A stretch of 64,000 bases of DNA, from contig OX463836.1 of the NCBI GenBank assembly GCA_949825045.1, positions 15,104,329-15,168,328 on the forward strand. Reading direction: 5' to 3'. Position numbers and translations under genes: made by a program. Source of the DNA: Argyresthia goedartella. Taxonomy: Eukaryota; Arthropoda; Insecta; Lepidoptera; Argyresthiidae. The notes below the pieces were generated by a model. It saw nothing but the letters and a program-made list of their open reading frames with translations, had not been told where the DNA came from and did no database searches. Shown in pieces: positions 41,930 to 51,372 of the stretch. Numbering within the stretch: the stretch's first letter is position 1; every line of letters starts with the position of its first letter.

Positions 41930-42365
41930 TGGCTACTTAGCAAATGCTTCGCTCCGCTCAGCTCCGGTTCAGCTTCTTCAACGTTCTAACCTTACCTATA
42001 ACCTGATTGAAAAGTAGTTACATTAACCAACTCTAGCCAGTCATTATTGTTTGCATATGCTTCGGTCCGCCCCGCTTTAGCTTCTAACCTAACCTATAAC
42101 CCAAATGAAAAGTAGCCACAATAACCTAATCTAGCCAGTCGTTTTTGTTTGCACACTCTTTGCTCCGCTCCGCTCCGGTTTAGCTTCTTCAACATTCTAA
42201 CCTAACCTATAACCCGAATGAAAAGTAGCCACAATAACCTACTCTAGCCAGTCGTTTTGTTTGCATACGCTTTGCTCCGCTCCGGTTTAGCTTCTTTAAC
42301 GTTCTAACCTAACCGTTAACCCGATTGTAATTTAGCCACAATAACCTACTTTAGCTAAAATAGGC
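41930..42365 (+). repeat. tandem repeat array, about 100-112-bp units
   Basis: Four consecutive units share the order TTTGCATATGCTT, CGCTCCGGTTTAGCTTCTTC, AACCTAACCTATAACCC, GAAAAGTAGCCACAATAACC and CTCTAGCCAGTCGTTTT. Unit starts fall near 41941, 42051, 42149 and 42261. Related single units lie at 33645-33770 and 41390-41480. Confidence 0.7.
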
Positions 42366-42971
42366 GTTCCAAGCGACTCATACGATGTGAGTATTAATTT
42401 TCTTTGCATACGAAAGAACCATGTTCACTGACGCGAATGCAAGCAATGAAGGCCTAAAAGGACAAGATTCCAGGGCCGTAAAACATAATTAAAAAAGAAA
42501 AAATCAAGCAATGAATGAATGAATTTGGCTTTCCTTTCTTCGCTCCGTTACTAAAAACTGAATCTCAGTTAATCTAAAAGTCCAAAAACACAAAGAAACA
42601 AGCTTGTGACGCAAAAATATAATCAGAAATAGATTTATTACAATATAATTCGGTTTAATGCACACTTTCATCTATGTATTCTCATCTTACAATAAGCGTA
42701 CACCGAAACGTATCACATTTTGAGGTTATTATTGCGTGTTGTGTTATTGTGTGTGTCATACAAAAAGCAAAATTTTATAGATTAAAAAAAAACATATCTG
42801 AAAAACTATTGAGTACCGACACCTGAAACTTTGAGACCGTGTTTAAAGTGACTCAAATGATCTACCAAAAAATCACGAAGGGCCTAGCAAACCGCTCGTT
42901 TTCTTAAGGGATTAAATATGGCCAGAAATGCATCTTTAGCTTCAATTCTAGGCTAAACTAGACAACATAAA
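42366..42971. other. noncoding, nothing recognised
   Basis: AT-rich with no gene or repeat assigned. Confidence 0.35.
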
Positions 42972-43060
42972 AATGTAATTCCAAATTCCAAATGTCTTTA
43001 TTACTGTAGATATTTACATATACCTACTTAGCAATCGTCATTTTTTGCCACTTCTCTACA
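42972..43060 (-). repeat. LINE 3' terminus, copy 2
   Basis: This is the reverse complement of 33020-33100 (AAAAAATGACGATTGCTAA ... AATAAAGACATTTGGAATTT). A non-matching 5' part may continue to about 43150. Confidence 0.6.
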
Positions 43061-43170
43061 TTGGACCACTGTGGGAGAAGAAGGGCGTAGAAACTCCCAC
43101 AGATTGATTTTTAGATCTCTTTTTAAAAATTGCTTATGCTTAACTAATACAAAATATAATATTTAGTCAT

Positions 43171-43714
43171 TGTTCAGGCTTCTCAGCACCTAATGACCTC
43201 GTAGGGGCCCATAGCTACGAGGTAGCGTAGCTATCAGGTGTCAAGAAGCTAGAACGTCGGCGATTCACCGAGCTGAAGTAAATAGATTCTATCTGACCTG
43301 GTCTGTGCTTCGTTCCCGTCAAACTCCTGTCTCTCTGCAAGGCCTGGGTGCACCCTAGGCTCTTCTTGGTAGACAGGTTCTTCAGCCAACCAGGTATGGC
43401 TGGCAGGCCAGCTTCGACGCGCACAGTTTTACAACACAGGTTATGTTACGTGGGACAAAACAATCGGCCACGTAAATGCAAACTTTATCTGGTTCGGGGA
43501 ACCACAATACACTCAGCTATATAGACAATCCTGAGGGGAGCCCGAATACAATTCCAGATGGCTTACGATTTAATTCAATACCCTATACCAATACGCGCTA
43601 CATCGCGAGGGCTTTTCGTCAGTCAGTTCTCAAAAACTTCAAAGATGGCCGCAACGTCAAATTCAAAATGGCCGTTCCGGAACCATAGATCGAGTATCGA
43701 TTCTGAATCGAACA
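43171..43714 (-). repeat. BEL copy 2 3' LTR
   Basis: It reads TGTTCAGGCTTCTCAG on the plus strand. The complement starts TGTTCGATTCAGAATC and ends GCCTGAACA. Confidence 0.93.
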
Positions 43715-43746
43715 ATCACCCGCCCGGACAGGCACCCACCTGTCCC

Positions 43747-45174
43747 TTAATCTACGGGCAGCCGAGACAACGTTGCTACCGCTCGTTTTAGTACCGAGCC
43801 TCCTACTAGAACCTCTGCAGACCGGGGGGTCCCGTCCCTGCCAGGGAACAAGTTAACAATGCGCCCCCTGCGCCAACGCAGTGGCGGTAGGTTAGCATCC
43901 TTAACCAGAACGAGGTCACCAACACTAGAGGGGTCAGTCCACTTAAGGCGCTGTTGTAAGATATGCAGATACTCGAGCGACCAACGCTTCCAGAAATTCT
44001 GAGTAAACTGCTGCAACATCTGATACCTTGACAACCGATACAATTTCACTCCCTCGAAGGGGTGCTCGGGCAACGCGTTAAGTGGCTGTCCTATCAAGAA
44101 ATGGCCTGGGGTCAGAGCCTCCAGGTCATTTGGATCCGAGCTGAGCGGACACAACGGTCGCGAATTGAGAACGGCCTCGTTCTTACAAAACAATGTCGCG
44201 AGCTCCTCAAAAGTCAGCGCGGTCTGACCTACTATACGCCCTAAGTGCGTCTTCGCTGACTTAACTACGGCCTCAAAAATCCCACCCCAGTGGGGGCAAC
44301 TCGGTGGGCTGAAGGTCCACTGTATACCCCGACGGGAGAGGGCCGTTCCTATATCCACTTTATTTACATTCAAAAGGTTGACTATCTCTCGTAAGCATCG
44401 TTCCGCAACGATGTAGTTAGAGCCGTTATCAGAGCGGATCAAAGTTGGAAGTCCCCTTCGAGAAACAAACCTATCCAAACAAGCAATGAAAGCCTCTGTC
44501 GAGAGATCAGCAACGAGCTCGAGTTCAGGAGCCCGACATCCCCTGGATGCGCAATCAGACGGGTTCAATTCTCCTGGTACATGTCTCCAGGTCAGTGGGA
44601 CCTCAGACGACACAATCTGGGAGACACGGTTCGCAACAAAAACCTCTAAGGTATGGACCGAAGCCTTCAGCCAGCACAAAACAATCTGGCTGTCCGTCCA
44701 CGCGTACACCGTATCCTCCAAAACCACTGACCCACGCAACACTGTTAGAGTGTGATTCAAAAGTTTGGTCAAAAGAGCAGCCCCGGACAGTTCCAGTTTT
44801 GGAATCGTCATCCTTGTCCGAATAGGCGCTACCTTGCTTTTTGCCAAAACCAAACGCACGTCGACCTCCCCGGTGGAGGTGACGGTTCGCAAATAAACCG
44901 CTGCCGCAAACCCTCGTTCAGAGGCATCACAAAACCCGTGAAGGGTTGCCCTGTAATCCCCAGCAGGGACCAATTTCCTCGGCAGCGATACATTATTTAT
45001 ATTGAGGCCCAACCATTTCGCTAAATCGTTCGATACAATGCAGCCCTGAGCTCCAGAATCTAATAGGGCGCGAACGTATGTTGGGTTGCCCGCCAAATCC
45101 CAAACAAGCACAGAGGCGATCGGTAACACCACCGTCTCCGGTTGGGGGGCAACAAATTGTTGGGCCGCAAATTC
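43747..45174 (-). CDS. BEL copy 2 protease-RNase H-integrase remnant polyprotein
   Basis: The open frame runs from just after the gag TAG (45175-45177) and shows 461 codons from GTG 45132. In order: protease RALLDSGAQGCIVS (about residue 22-34 from 45132), the fused junction GDYRATLHGFCDAS (about 58-72), RNase H motifs as in copy 1, a second junction SRGCRAPELELVADLSTEA (near 44520), integrase IRSDNGSNYIVAE and CPHWGGIFEAVVKSAK (second Asp and Glu only), and DUF5641 (FWKRWSLEYLHILQQR, VGDLVLVKDANLPPLRW) to a stop at 43747. RT, the integrase zinc finger and the first catalytic Asp are absent. The frame has survived two deletions without a stop. Protease and RNase H could still fold; RT and strand transfer must come from elsewhere. 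Confidence 0.88.
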   Translation of the reverse strand, partial: EFAAQQFVAPQPETVVLPIASVLVWDLAGNPTYVRALLDSGAQGCIVSNDLAKWLGLNINNVSLPRKLVPAGDYRATLHGFCDASERGFAAAVYLRTVTSTGEVDVRLVLAKSKVAPIRTRMTIPKLELSGAALLTKLLNHTLTVLRGSVVLEDTVYAWTDSQIVLCWLKASVHTLEVFVANRVSQIVSSEVPLTWRHVPGELNPSDCASRGCRAPELELVADLSTEAFIACLDRFVSRRGLPTLIRSDNGSNYIVAERCLREIVNLLNVNKVDIGTALSRRGIQWTFSPPSCPHWGGIFEAVVKSAKTHLGRIVGQTALTFEELATLFCKNEAVLNSRPLCPLSSDPNDLEALTPGHFLIGQPLNALPEHPFEGVKLYRLSRYQMLQQFTQNFWKRWSLEYLHILQQRLKWTDPSSVGDLVLVKDANLPPLRWRRGRIVNLFPGRDGTPRSAEVLVGGSVLKRAVATLSRLPVD

Positions 45175-47088
45175 CTAGCGAGGGCCCCCGGGGCCCCACT
45201 CTGCCTGTAACCGATCAGGTAGGCGGCTATACGCCAGCGGGTCCCACTGTACAAATGGCCCACGCGCCGGTTCCATTGCCACCCTACGACGCCCCCCGAA
45301 GGGTTGTGGGCGTGAATTCAACCGTGGCCGCTCCATGAGCGGGGGGGACATCACATGCGACCGACGAGGACGAGGCGACGAGCGGGGCGACAACTGAGGC
45401 GGCGTCCGAGCCGCACCCGCATAGCTCGAAGTTGTCCCATTCCACCCGCCCGTTACGGCCTGCTCAACACACCCAATGTGCCGCTGAGTCGGATGCTGAG
45501 TCGCAACCGAGAACTCAGGGCCCCCCATGTGATGACCCTGAGTGCGGCCCTGCACCCCTGGTTGGCCGCGTGCTTGTGGCCCCATTGCCCGCTGAGTCGG
45601 ATGCTGAGTCGCAACCGAAAACTCAGGGCCCCCCATGTGATGACCCTGAGTGCGGCCCTGCACCCTAGTACCGCCCTGTGCACGTGGGAACGTTGGCCCC
45701 TGAGTTGCGCTCCAAGTCGCAAACGAATTCTCAGGGCCCCATTCCGTATCACCCTGGGTACGGCCCTGTGGACATGGGGACGTTGGCTCCTGAGTTGCGC
45801 TCCGAGTCGCAAACGAATTCTCAGGGCCCCATGCCGTGTCACCCTGGGTACGGCCCTGTGGTGGCTGTTGGCCGGACCGGTTCATGCACAACAAATTGTT
45901 GTGGGCCCCACCACAATATCCGCACAATTTTGTGCGCGTGCAGTCCCTAGCCATGTGTGGCCCGAGGCACAGGAAACACCAGCTCCGCTGCTTGGCCATC
46001 CGGCGCCGTCCCTCAACCCTAAGTTCCCCGAACTTATTGCAATCGGCCACAGCATGGCCAATCTGCCTACAACATGGGCAGGTCTCACTATGTGAGGTCA
46101 ATGCACTCACAGTCCCATACGACTGCCGGTTGGTGCGGTCCTTCCTCGTCGGAGGGCCCCTACTCACAGCGCTCCCGGCAGCTCTCTGTGGCTCCGAAGG
46201 ATGGGTGGCCGTCAACCCCAAATTCTCTGCCCGTCGAGCCTCCTCTTCCAAAAATCCGACCAAGTCGGAGAAGGCGGGCAGGTCCTCGGCCGACCTCCCG
46301 TGAGACTGTTCGAAACGAGTCTGCACGTCAGCGGGCAGTCGGGAAAGTACAATGTACAGCAATAGGTACGACCATTCACCAACCGGAAGTCCAAGATTCT
46401 CTAGGGCCTTGGTGACGGACAACAACGGGTTCAAAACCTCCGTCTGTATGGCCCCGACCTTGTTCACAACCGGGATGCTAAACAAACGGTTCAGTTGGGC
46501 ATCGGCCAACCTCCGTTTGTTGTGGTAACGTCTGACCAGCAATTGCCTGGCCGTTTCATAGTTACCCTCCGTAACTGTCAAATGAGCGACCAGCTCCCTG
46601 GGCTCACCCCTCAATGCTGCCACCAGCTGAGCCATCTTGACAGACTTGGTAATGTCCGATCGCATGTGCACCAAACTGTCGAACAGATTGATGAAGCTCA
46701 TCCATTCACCGGACACTCCGTCAAAAGTAGGCATCGTTATGGCAGGTAACCTGGACCCCGAACCCTGAAGCGGCAGAGGCGCCCCAATGTCACCACTATG
46801 GCTGGACTCGCGCTGCCTACGTATGTCCGCAGCCCTCTGCGTGATAGCAGCCGCCATCTCCATACACTGGTCGACATCCCCTAGCAACCTTGACAGCCTG
46901 TCAGGTGCGCAACCATCAACTGCTTCCGCCTGCGCGGACAATTCGAGCACCCTGTTGTAGCGTTCCTTAACGTCCATAGACCGCTCCAATACCACATCAT
47001 GCCTATCTAAACGGTCTATCAGACCGTGTGCGGAGGAAAACCATCTGAGCTCCTTAGAAACACCCTTCTGTATTTCAGACAACGACAT
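45175..47088 (-). CDS. BEL copy 2 Gag (DUF1759 family)
   Basis: The 637-residue protein is very similar to copy 1's 607-residue Gag. The 30-residue difference is one extra unit in the C-terminal tandem repeats (GRTQGDTEWGPENSFATWSA). DUF1759 motifs (LPAITMPTFDGVSGEWMSF, YETARQLLVRRYHNKRRL) and knuckles (CPCCRQIGHAVADC, CFLCLGPHMARDC, CGYCGGAHNNLLC) are intact; CxC-H-C positions are more regular here than in copy 1 (ARDC against ARYC). It ends at TAG 45177-45175, in frame with the downstream protease. Confidence 0.92.
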   Translation of the reverse strand: MSLSEIQKGVSKELRWFSSAHGLIDRLDRHDVVLERSMDVKERYNRVLELSAQAEAVDGCAPDRLSRLLGDVDQCMEMAAAITQRAADIRRQRESSHSGDIGAPLPLQGSGSRLPAITMPTFDGVSGEWMSFINLFDSLVHMRSDITKSVKMAQLVAALRGEPRELVAHLTVTEGNYETARQLLVRRYHNKRRLADAQLNRLFSIPVVNKVGAIQTEVLNPLLSVTKALENLGLPVGEWSYLLLYIVLSRLPADVQTRFEQSHGRSAEDLPAFSDLVGFLEEEARRAENLGLTATHPSEPQRAAGSAVSRGPPTRKDRTNRQSYGTVSALTSHSETCPCCRQIGHAVADCNKFGELRVEGRRRMAKQRSWCFLCLGPHMARDCTRTKLCGYCGGAHNNLLCMNRSGQQPPQGRTQGDTAWGPENSFATRSATQEPTSPCPQGRTQGDTEWGPENSFATWSATQGPTFPRAQGGTRVQGRTQGHHMGGPEFSVATQHPTQRAMGPQARGQPGVQGRTQGHHMGGPEFSVATQHPTQRHIGCVEQAVTGGWNGTTSSYAGAARTPPQLSPRSSPRPRRSHVMSPPLMERPRLNSRPQPFGGRRRVAMEPARGPFVQWDPLAYSRLPDRLQAEWGPGGPR

Positions 47089-47664
47089 GATCGGAACGAT
47101 ACTTACTCACAATTTGCAATAACTCAATTATATTTGACCCTCCAGTCTACAACCCAAACGAGGGAACCCTAATCTATAACTTAAACAATGCTGATTTCCC
47201 CAAACAATAGAAACCGAGTTTATATCTACACAAATTCTGTAAACAACAATTTAGTTTCCCTATATCATATAACACACACAGATAGTCAATATTAGTTCAA
47301 GTTATAAATTGCTATAACTGAAAACAATGTCCAAACATTCATTAGCATTACTAGACCACTAATAGATTGACTATGCAAACTTCAAACTGCAAACATGATA
47401 TGACTTCAATGCAAATTTCAATTCACCTACAATGTACCTGTAATGTAATTACTATTCTGAGTCACATCTCAGTACAACTGGTCATTTAGGGAAAACTGTT
47501 ATATCTGTCTGTCTACTACCAGCAGTAGACTTATAACTTATAATACTACCAATCTATGTGGATACAGGAACAAAACCAAGTTAGCTAATAACCGCCTATA
47601 TCCGTGGGTTCCTGGAGCCCTTGACGGCTGCAAATCTCAGGAAACCACGCTCTTGCTACCAAAA
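47089..47664 (-). other. BEL copy 2 leader and primer-binding-site candidate
   Basis: Minus-strand sequence just after the LTR is TTTTGGTAGCAAGAGCGTGG, so TGGTAGCAAGAGC is the likely PBS. By eye, about 11% of the leader bases that I aligned differ from copy 1. Confidence 0.65.
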
Positions 47665-48208
47665 TGTTCAGGCTTCTCAGCACCTAATGACCTCGTAGGG
47701 GCCCATAGCTACGAGGTAGCGTAGCTATCAGGTGTCAAGAAGCTAGAACGTCGGCGATTCACCGAGCTGAAGTAAATAGATTCTATCTGACCTGGTCTGT
47801 GCTTCGTTCCCGTCAAACTCCTGTCTCTCTGCAAGGCCTGGGTGCACCCTAGGCTCTTCTTGGTAGACAGGTTCTTCAGCCAACCAGGTATGGCTGGCAG
47901 GCCAGCTTCGACGCGCACAGTTTTACAACACAGGTTATGTTACGTGGGACAAACCAATCGGCCACGTAAATGCAAACTTTATCTGGTTCGGGGAACCACA
48001 ATACACTCAGCTATATAGACAATCCTGAGGGGAGCCCGAATACAATTCCAGATGGCTTACGATTTAATTCAATACCCTATACCAATACGCGCTACATCGC
48101 GAGGGCTTTTCGTCAGTCAGTTCTCAAAAACTTCAAAGATGGCCGCAACGTCAAATTCAAAATGGCCGTTCCGGAACCATAGATCGAGTATCGATTCTGA
48201 ATCGAACA
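47665..48208 (-). repeat. BEL copy 2 5' LTR
   Basis: It is identical to 43171-43714 apart from about one base (AAAACAATCGG against AAACCAATCGG). Confidence 0.93.
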
Positions 48209-48840
48209 GTCATTATCATAATCAATAAGCAGCAGGAATAAATAATTACAAAATTATTAACAGCAAGGTCTGTGTAGAGCCAGATTACCCCCATAAAGAC
48301 CCGACAGAGAAGTGACAGATGGTGCTAGTAGTCGTAAACATTGAGCTCCTTAATAATAAAACATTTTAATAACTAAATCTATATAAAATCATTTTAAAAC
48401 AATATTTTTTGGTAAATACACCAATTGTGACGTGGAAGTGCTATCTAGTGATATAAAACAGTACAAACAATACTACAACAAAGTTCTTATAAGTGATTGT
48501 AAAGTGCCAATAAAATCCAACAAAACATATGTGTGTTACAACTAAAACATTCGAATATGTTGTGCAAAAGATAAAAGTGACCAAAATGTCCAGTGCAATG
48601 CATAAATACTGAAAATAGTAACAATTATCGGATAAACATAATATCAAGATAACGGTAAATTAACGGTCACTTACTCATAGCGACATCTATGAAATACCAA
48701 AATAAGCAACCAACTAAAGTACTACGCAACGCAACAATCCTGCGGATAAATCTCATCACTAAAGGATTGGCTAAGTGATACCACAAATTCCCCACAGATG
48801 TCGCATGTGCAGAGCACACAACGTACAATCCTTCTTTTCG

Positions 48841-48930
48841 CAATGATTTGTATTGCTTGGATGGCGTAAAGTGCAGTACAAGTGCTTCAGACCCAAACGA
48901 TCCGGGTTCGATTCCTGAGTATCATAAGAA
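48841..48930 (+). repeat. possible tRNA-like SINE head
   Basis: TGGCGTAAAGTGCAG (A box-like) and GGTTCGATTCC (B box, 48904-48914) are about 45 bp apart. The A box fits weakly, so this is tentative. Confidence 0.35.
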
Positions 48931-48972
48931 TCACTTTTTATCACTTTTTATTGCCTCATAAACCAAACTAAC

Positions 48973-49204
48973 ATGGCCACACATTGCATAATATGTAAGA
49001 TCCCTGCTGAAATCCGAGATACCGTGCAATGCTCTATCTGCACTCATAGACTTCATTTCGATTGCTCAGGGCTATCCGAAAAACTATATCAGTTATTGAC
49101 TGCCGAAAAGAAAAAATACTGGAAATGTAGAACTTGTGTTACACAGAAGAGTATAAATGAACCAACAAAAACACAACTTAATGCAACTTTACAGCAGAAT
49201 GTAA
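48973..49204 (+). pseudogene. LINE ORF1 N-terminus: PHD-like finger
   Basis: The start MATHCIICKIPAEI is followed by a Cys4-His-Cys3 pattern (CIIC, CSIC, HFDC, CRTC), the PHD-type finger seen at the N-terminus of CR1-group ORF1 proteins. The frame runs into inverted sequence at 49205, so ORF1 is truncated. Confidence 0.75.
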
Positions 49205-49795
49205 CCATAATACATTTAACCAAATACATTTATTTAGGGCTGTATGTATAATATTATCAAATGTATTAAGATTATCATTCACATTTTTATCAGGTACTAA
49301 TATACTTTCCCAGTCTACTGTTGAGATTTCGTTTTTAAATCTATTTATATTGAAATCGTTAAAATTACGCTTGATCAATGTAAAGTGGTTAGGGTTTTGA
49401 ATATTACGAGGAGTAGAGAACAAGACACTTCTATGGTCCGAAAGACCTAATTCTTGGATATCGACATGGTAGTCTTTTTTATTAAAGTTTGTAAAGATTA
49501 AGTCTATGCATTTTGAACTGGTTGGTGTAACTCTCGTCGGCTTTGTGACTTTTTGATGAAAATTATAACTTAACATGAAATTTGAAAGCCTTACTTTTTC
49601 GTGTTTATTTAAAAAATCTATATTCATGTCACCAGCTATCATGATGTTTTTAAAATTTTCTTTGGTATAGATATATCTTAAAAGTTTTTCCAAAGAACTG
49701 TAAAATGTGTTAACTTCTCGACTACTACTAGGCCAATACAGATTTACAATTAATAAATTAATTTTGGGAATTTCAATTGCACATTTTTGGAACAA
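49205..49795 (-). pseudogene. LINE endonuclease portion, inverted
   Basis: On the minus strand: LLIVNLYWPSSSREVNTFYS, IMIAGDMNIDFLNK, SSKCIDLIFTNF and LGLSDHRSVLF, the middle and C-terminal motifs of the AP endonuclease-like domain (GDMN and SDH are metal- and catalysis-related). The part from 49557 leftward is duplicated on the plus strand from 50809. Confidence 0.82.
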
Positions 49796-49856
49796 TATAT
49801 TAAGGTTAGTTTCGCCATTGGGTATGGTGTTTGAGGATGGTATTGGATTTACATGG

Positions 49857-50743
49857 TTATCTAATAGTTGAGGGACGAAAAAATGACTGACTATTATTGT
49901 TTACATAATTATCAATGTCTGTATCTATATTGTAGTTCCAGTCCTTAATTTCTACAATCTTTTTAAAGATGTCCTCAAACACAACACGCATGCCAAAGTT
50001 TTTAATAGTACCCCTACGTGGATGGAACGTTGTTTCATCGTATTTCAGATTGCGGTTTGAGTCAATCAAATATGCGTACTCGTATTTAATTACATCATCA
50101 TTTAGTAGTTTATTAAAATTTTCCACTCTCCAGTTGAATACATTGGCATTGCTTGCACAGATGAATGTTGGTAGACAGATTAAAATGTTGGTACTTTGTA
50201 TTCTTTGTAATGTTGTTCGGATCGATAAAACAAGTTCTCTGTTGTTGTTGGAGCTATTAAAATCGTCTTCACCCAGGAGTATAATACAGAAGTCATTTAT
50301 TGTATAGTCCACTATCTTCAGCTCTATGTCTTTTAGTAGGTTTTTTATATCACGATTTGGCATTAGGTAGTGACAGAGATCATATTTTTCCTGTTCAAAT
50401 GTATTTTCTGCAATATTTAGAATTTTGTTTCTTCTGTTTGTACTAATGACACATATTTTATTTCTGGTCGGAGAATTCACGTGCGAGTTGGCTTCGGTAA
50501 TGTAGAGTTGTTCGAGTTCTCAATCAGTTTTAATTCTAAATTATTCATTAGGTTTTTTAGCTCTATAATGTCCTTGTTGGCCTGTGATAGTTGTTCTTGT
50601 AAATCTAAAATCTGCTTCTCTAATTTAATTTTTTCTATTTCCAAGTTATAGTCTCGTGCAGACGCGGGATGTTGGGGCTTTTTGGATCTGTGACTAATAT
50701 TAGAAATCCTGTTTTTTCTGGGTGTAGACGAGTTTTGGGCCAT
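49857..50743 (-). pseudogene. LINE ORF1 C-terminal part: coiled coil and SGNH-like esterase
   Basis: First (50743-50477) comes a basic, coiled-coil-prone segment (LEIEKIKLEKQILDLQEQLS). Then, one frame over (50480-49857), a domain with INDFCIILLGEDDFNSS and DETTFHPRRGTIKNFG that fits the SGNH-hydrolase fold found in ORF1 of CR1-type LINEs. It is on the opposite strand to the PHD start of the same ORF1. Confidence 0.7.
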
Positions 50744-50808
50744 TAATGGAGGGCTTGTACATGGAATCCTTAAAACCGTTAAGTTATAATTTTCAAAAAA
50801 TAAAAATA

Positions 50809-51284
50809 ATCAAAAAGTCACAAAGCCGACGAGAGTTACACCAACCAGTTCAAAATGCATAGACTTAATCTTTACAAACTTTAATAAAAAAGACTACCAT
50901 GTCGATGTCCAAGAATTAGGTCTTTCGGACCATAGAAGTGTCTTGTTCTCTACTCCTCGTAATATTCAAAACCCTAACCACTTTACATTGATCAAGCGTA
51001 ATTTTAACGATTTCAATATAAATAGATTTAAAAACGAAATCTCAACAGTAGACTGGGAAAGTATATTAGTACCTGATAAAAATGTGAATGATAATCTTAA
51101 TACATTTGATAATATTATACATACAGCCCTAAATAAATGTATTCCTAAAATATTAATAAAATATAAGCCAAACCAGAAAAATACTTACCTAACTAAGGGT
51201 ATAAAAATATCATGTCGCAATAAAAGACAATTCAAACTACTAATATCACAGACTAATAATAAAGTTCTACGAAACTACTATTAA
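50809..51284 (+). pseudogene. LINE endonuclease C-terminal part, plus-strand copy
   Basis: It carries the same LGLSDHRSVLF and RNFNDFNINRFKNEISTVDW sequence as the inverted copy, then continues (ILIKYKPNQKNTYLTKGIKI) toward the RT. It ends at a stop at 51284. Confidence 0.8.
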
Positions 51285-51372
51285 ATGTACTGCAAATCTC
51301 TAAAAAGGATAGTTTGTAAATCTAAGAAACTTATCAACATAATTTAATAGTTCAGTTAATAAAACCCAATGT

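Larger units (their letters stand above)
43171..48208 (-). mobile_element. RT-less BEL/Pao retrotransposon, copy 2
   Basis: The LTRs at 43171-43714 and 47665-48208 (544 bp each) differ by about one base. They are flanked by GTCAT at 43166-43170 and 48209-48213. The gag and pol remnants are both open. The deletion removing RT has the same junction as copy 1. A second deletion in pol is 208 bp longer than in copy 1 and is bounded by the repeat CTCG. The near-identical LTRs indicate very recent insertion of an element that cannot encode its own RT. Confidence 0.93.

Noticed and set aside
41930..42365. CRISPR-like array
   Set aside because: Units of ~105 bp are contiguous with no repeat-spacer structure, and the DNA is eukaryotic.
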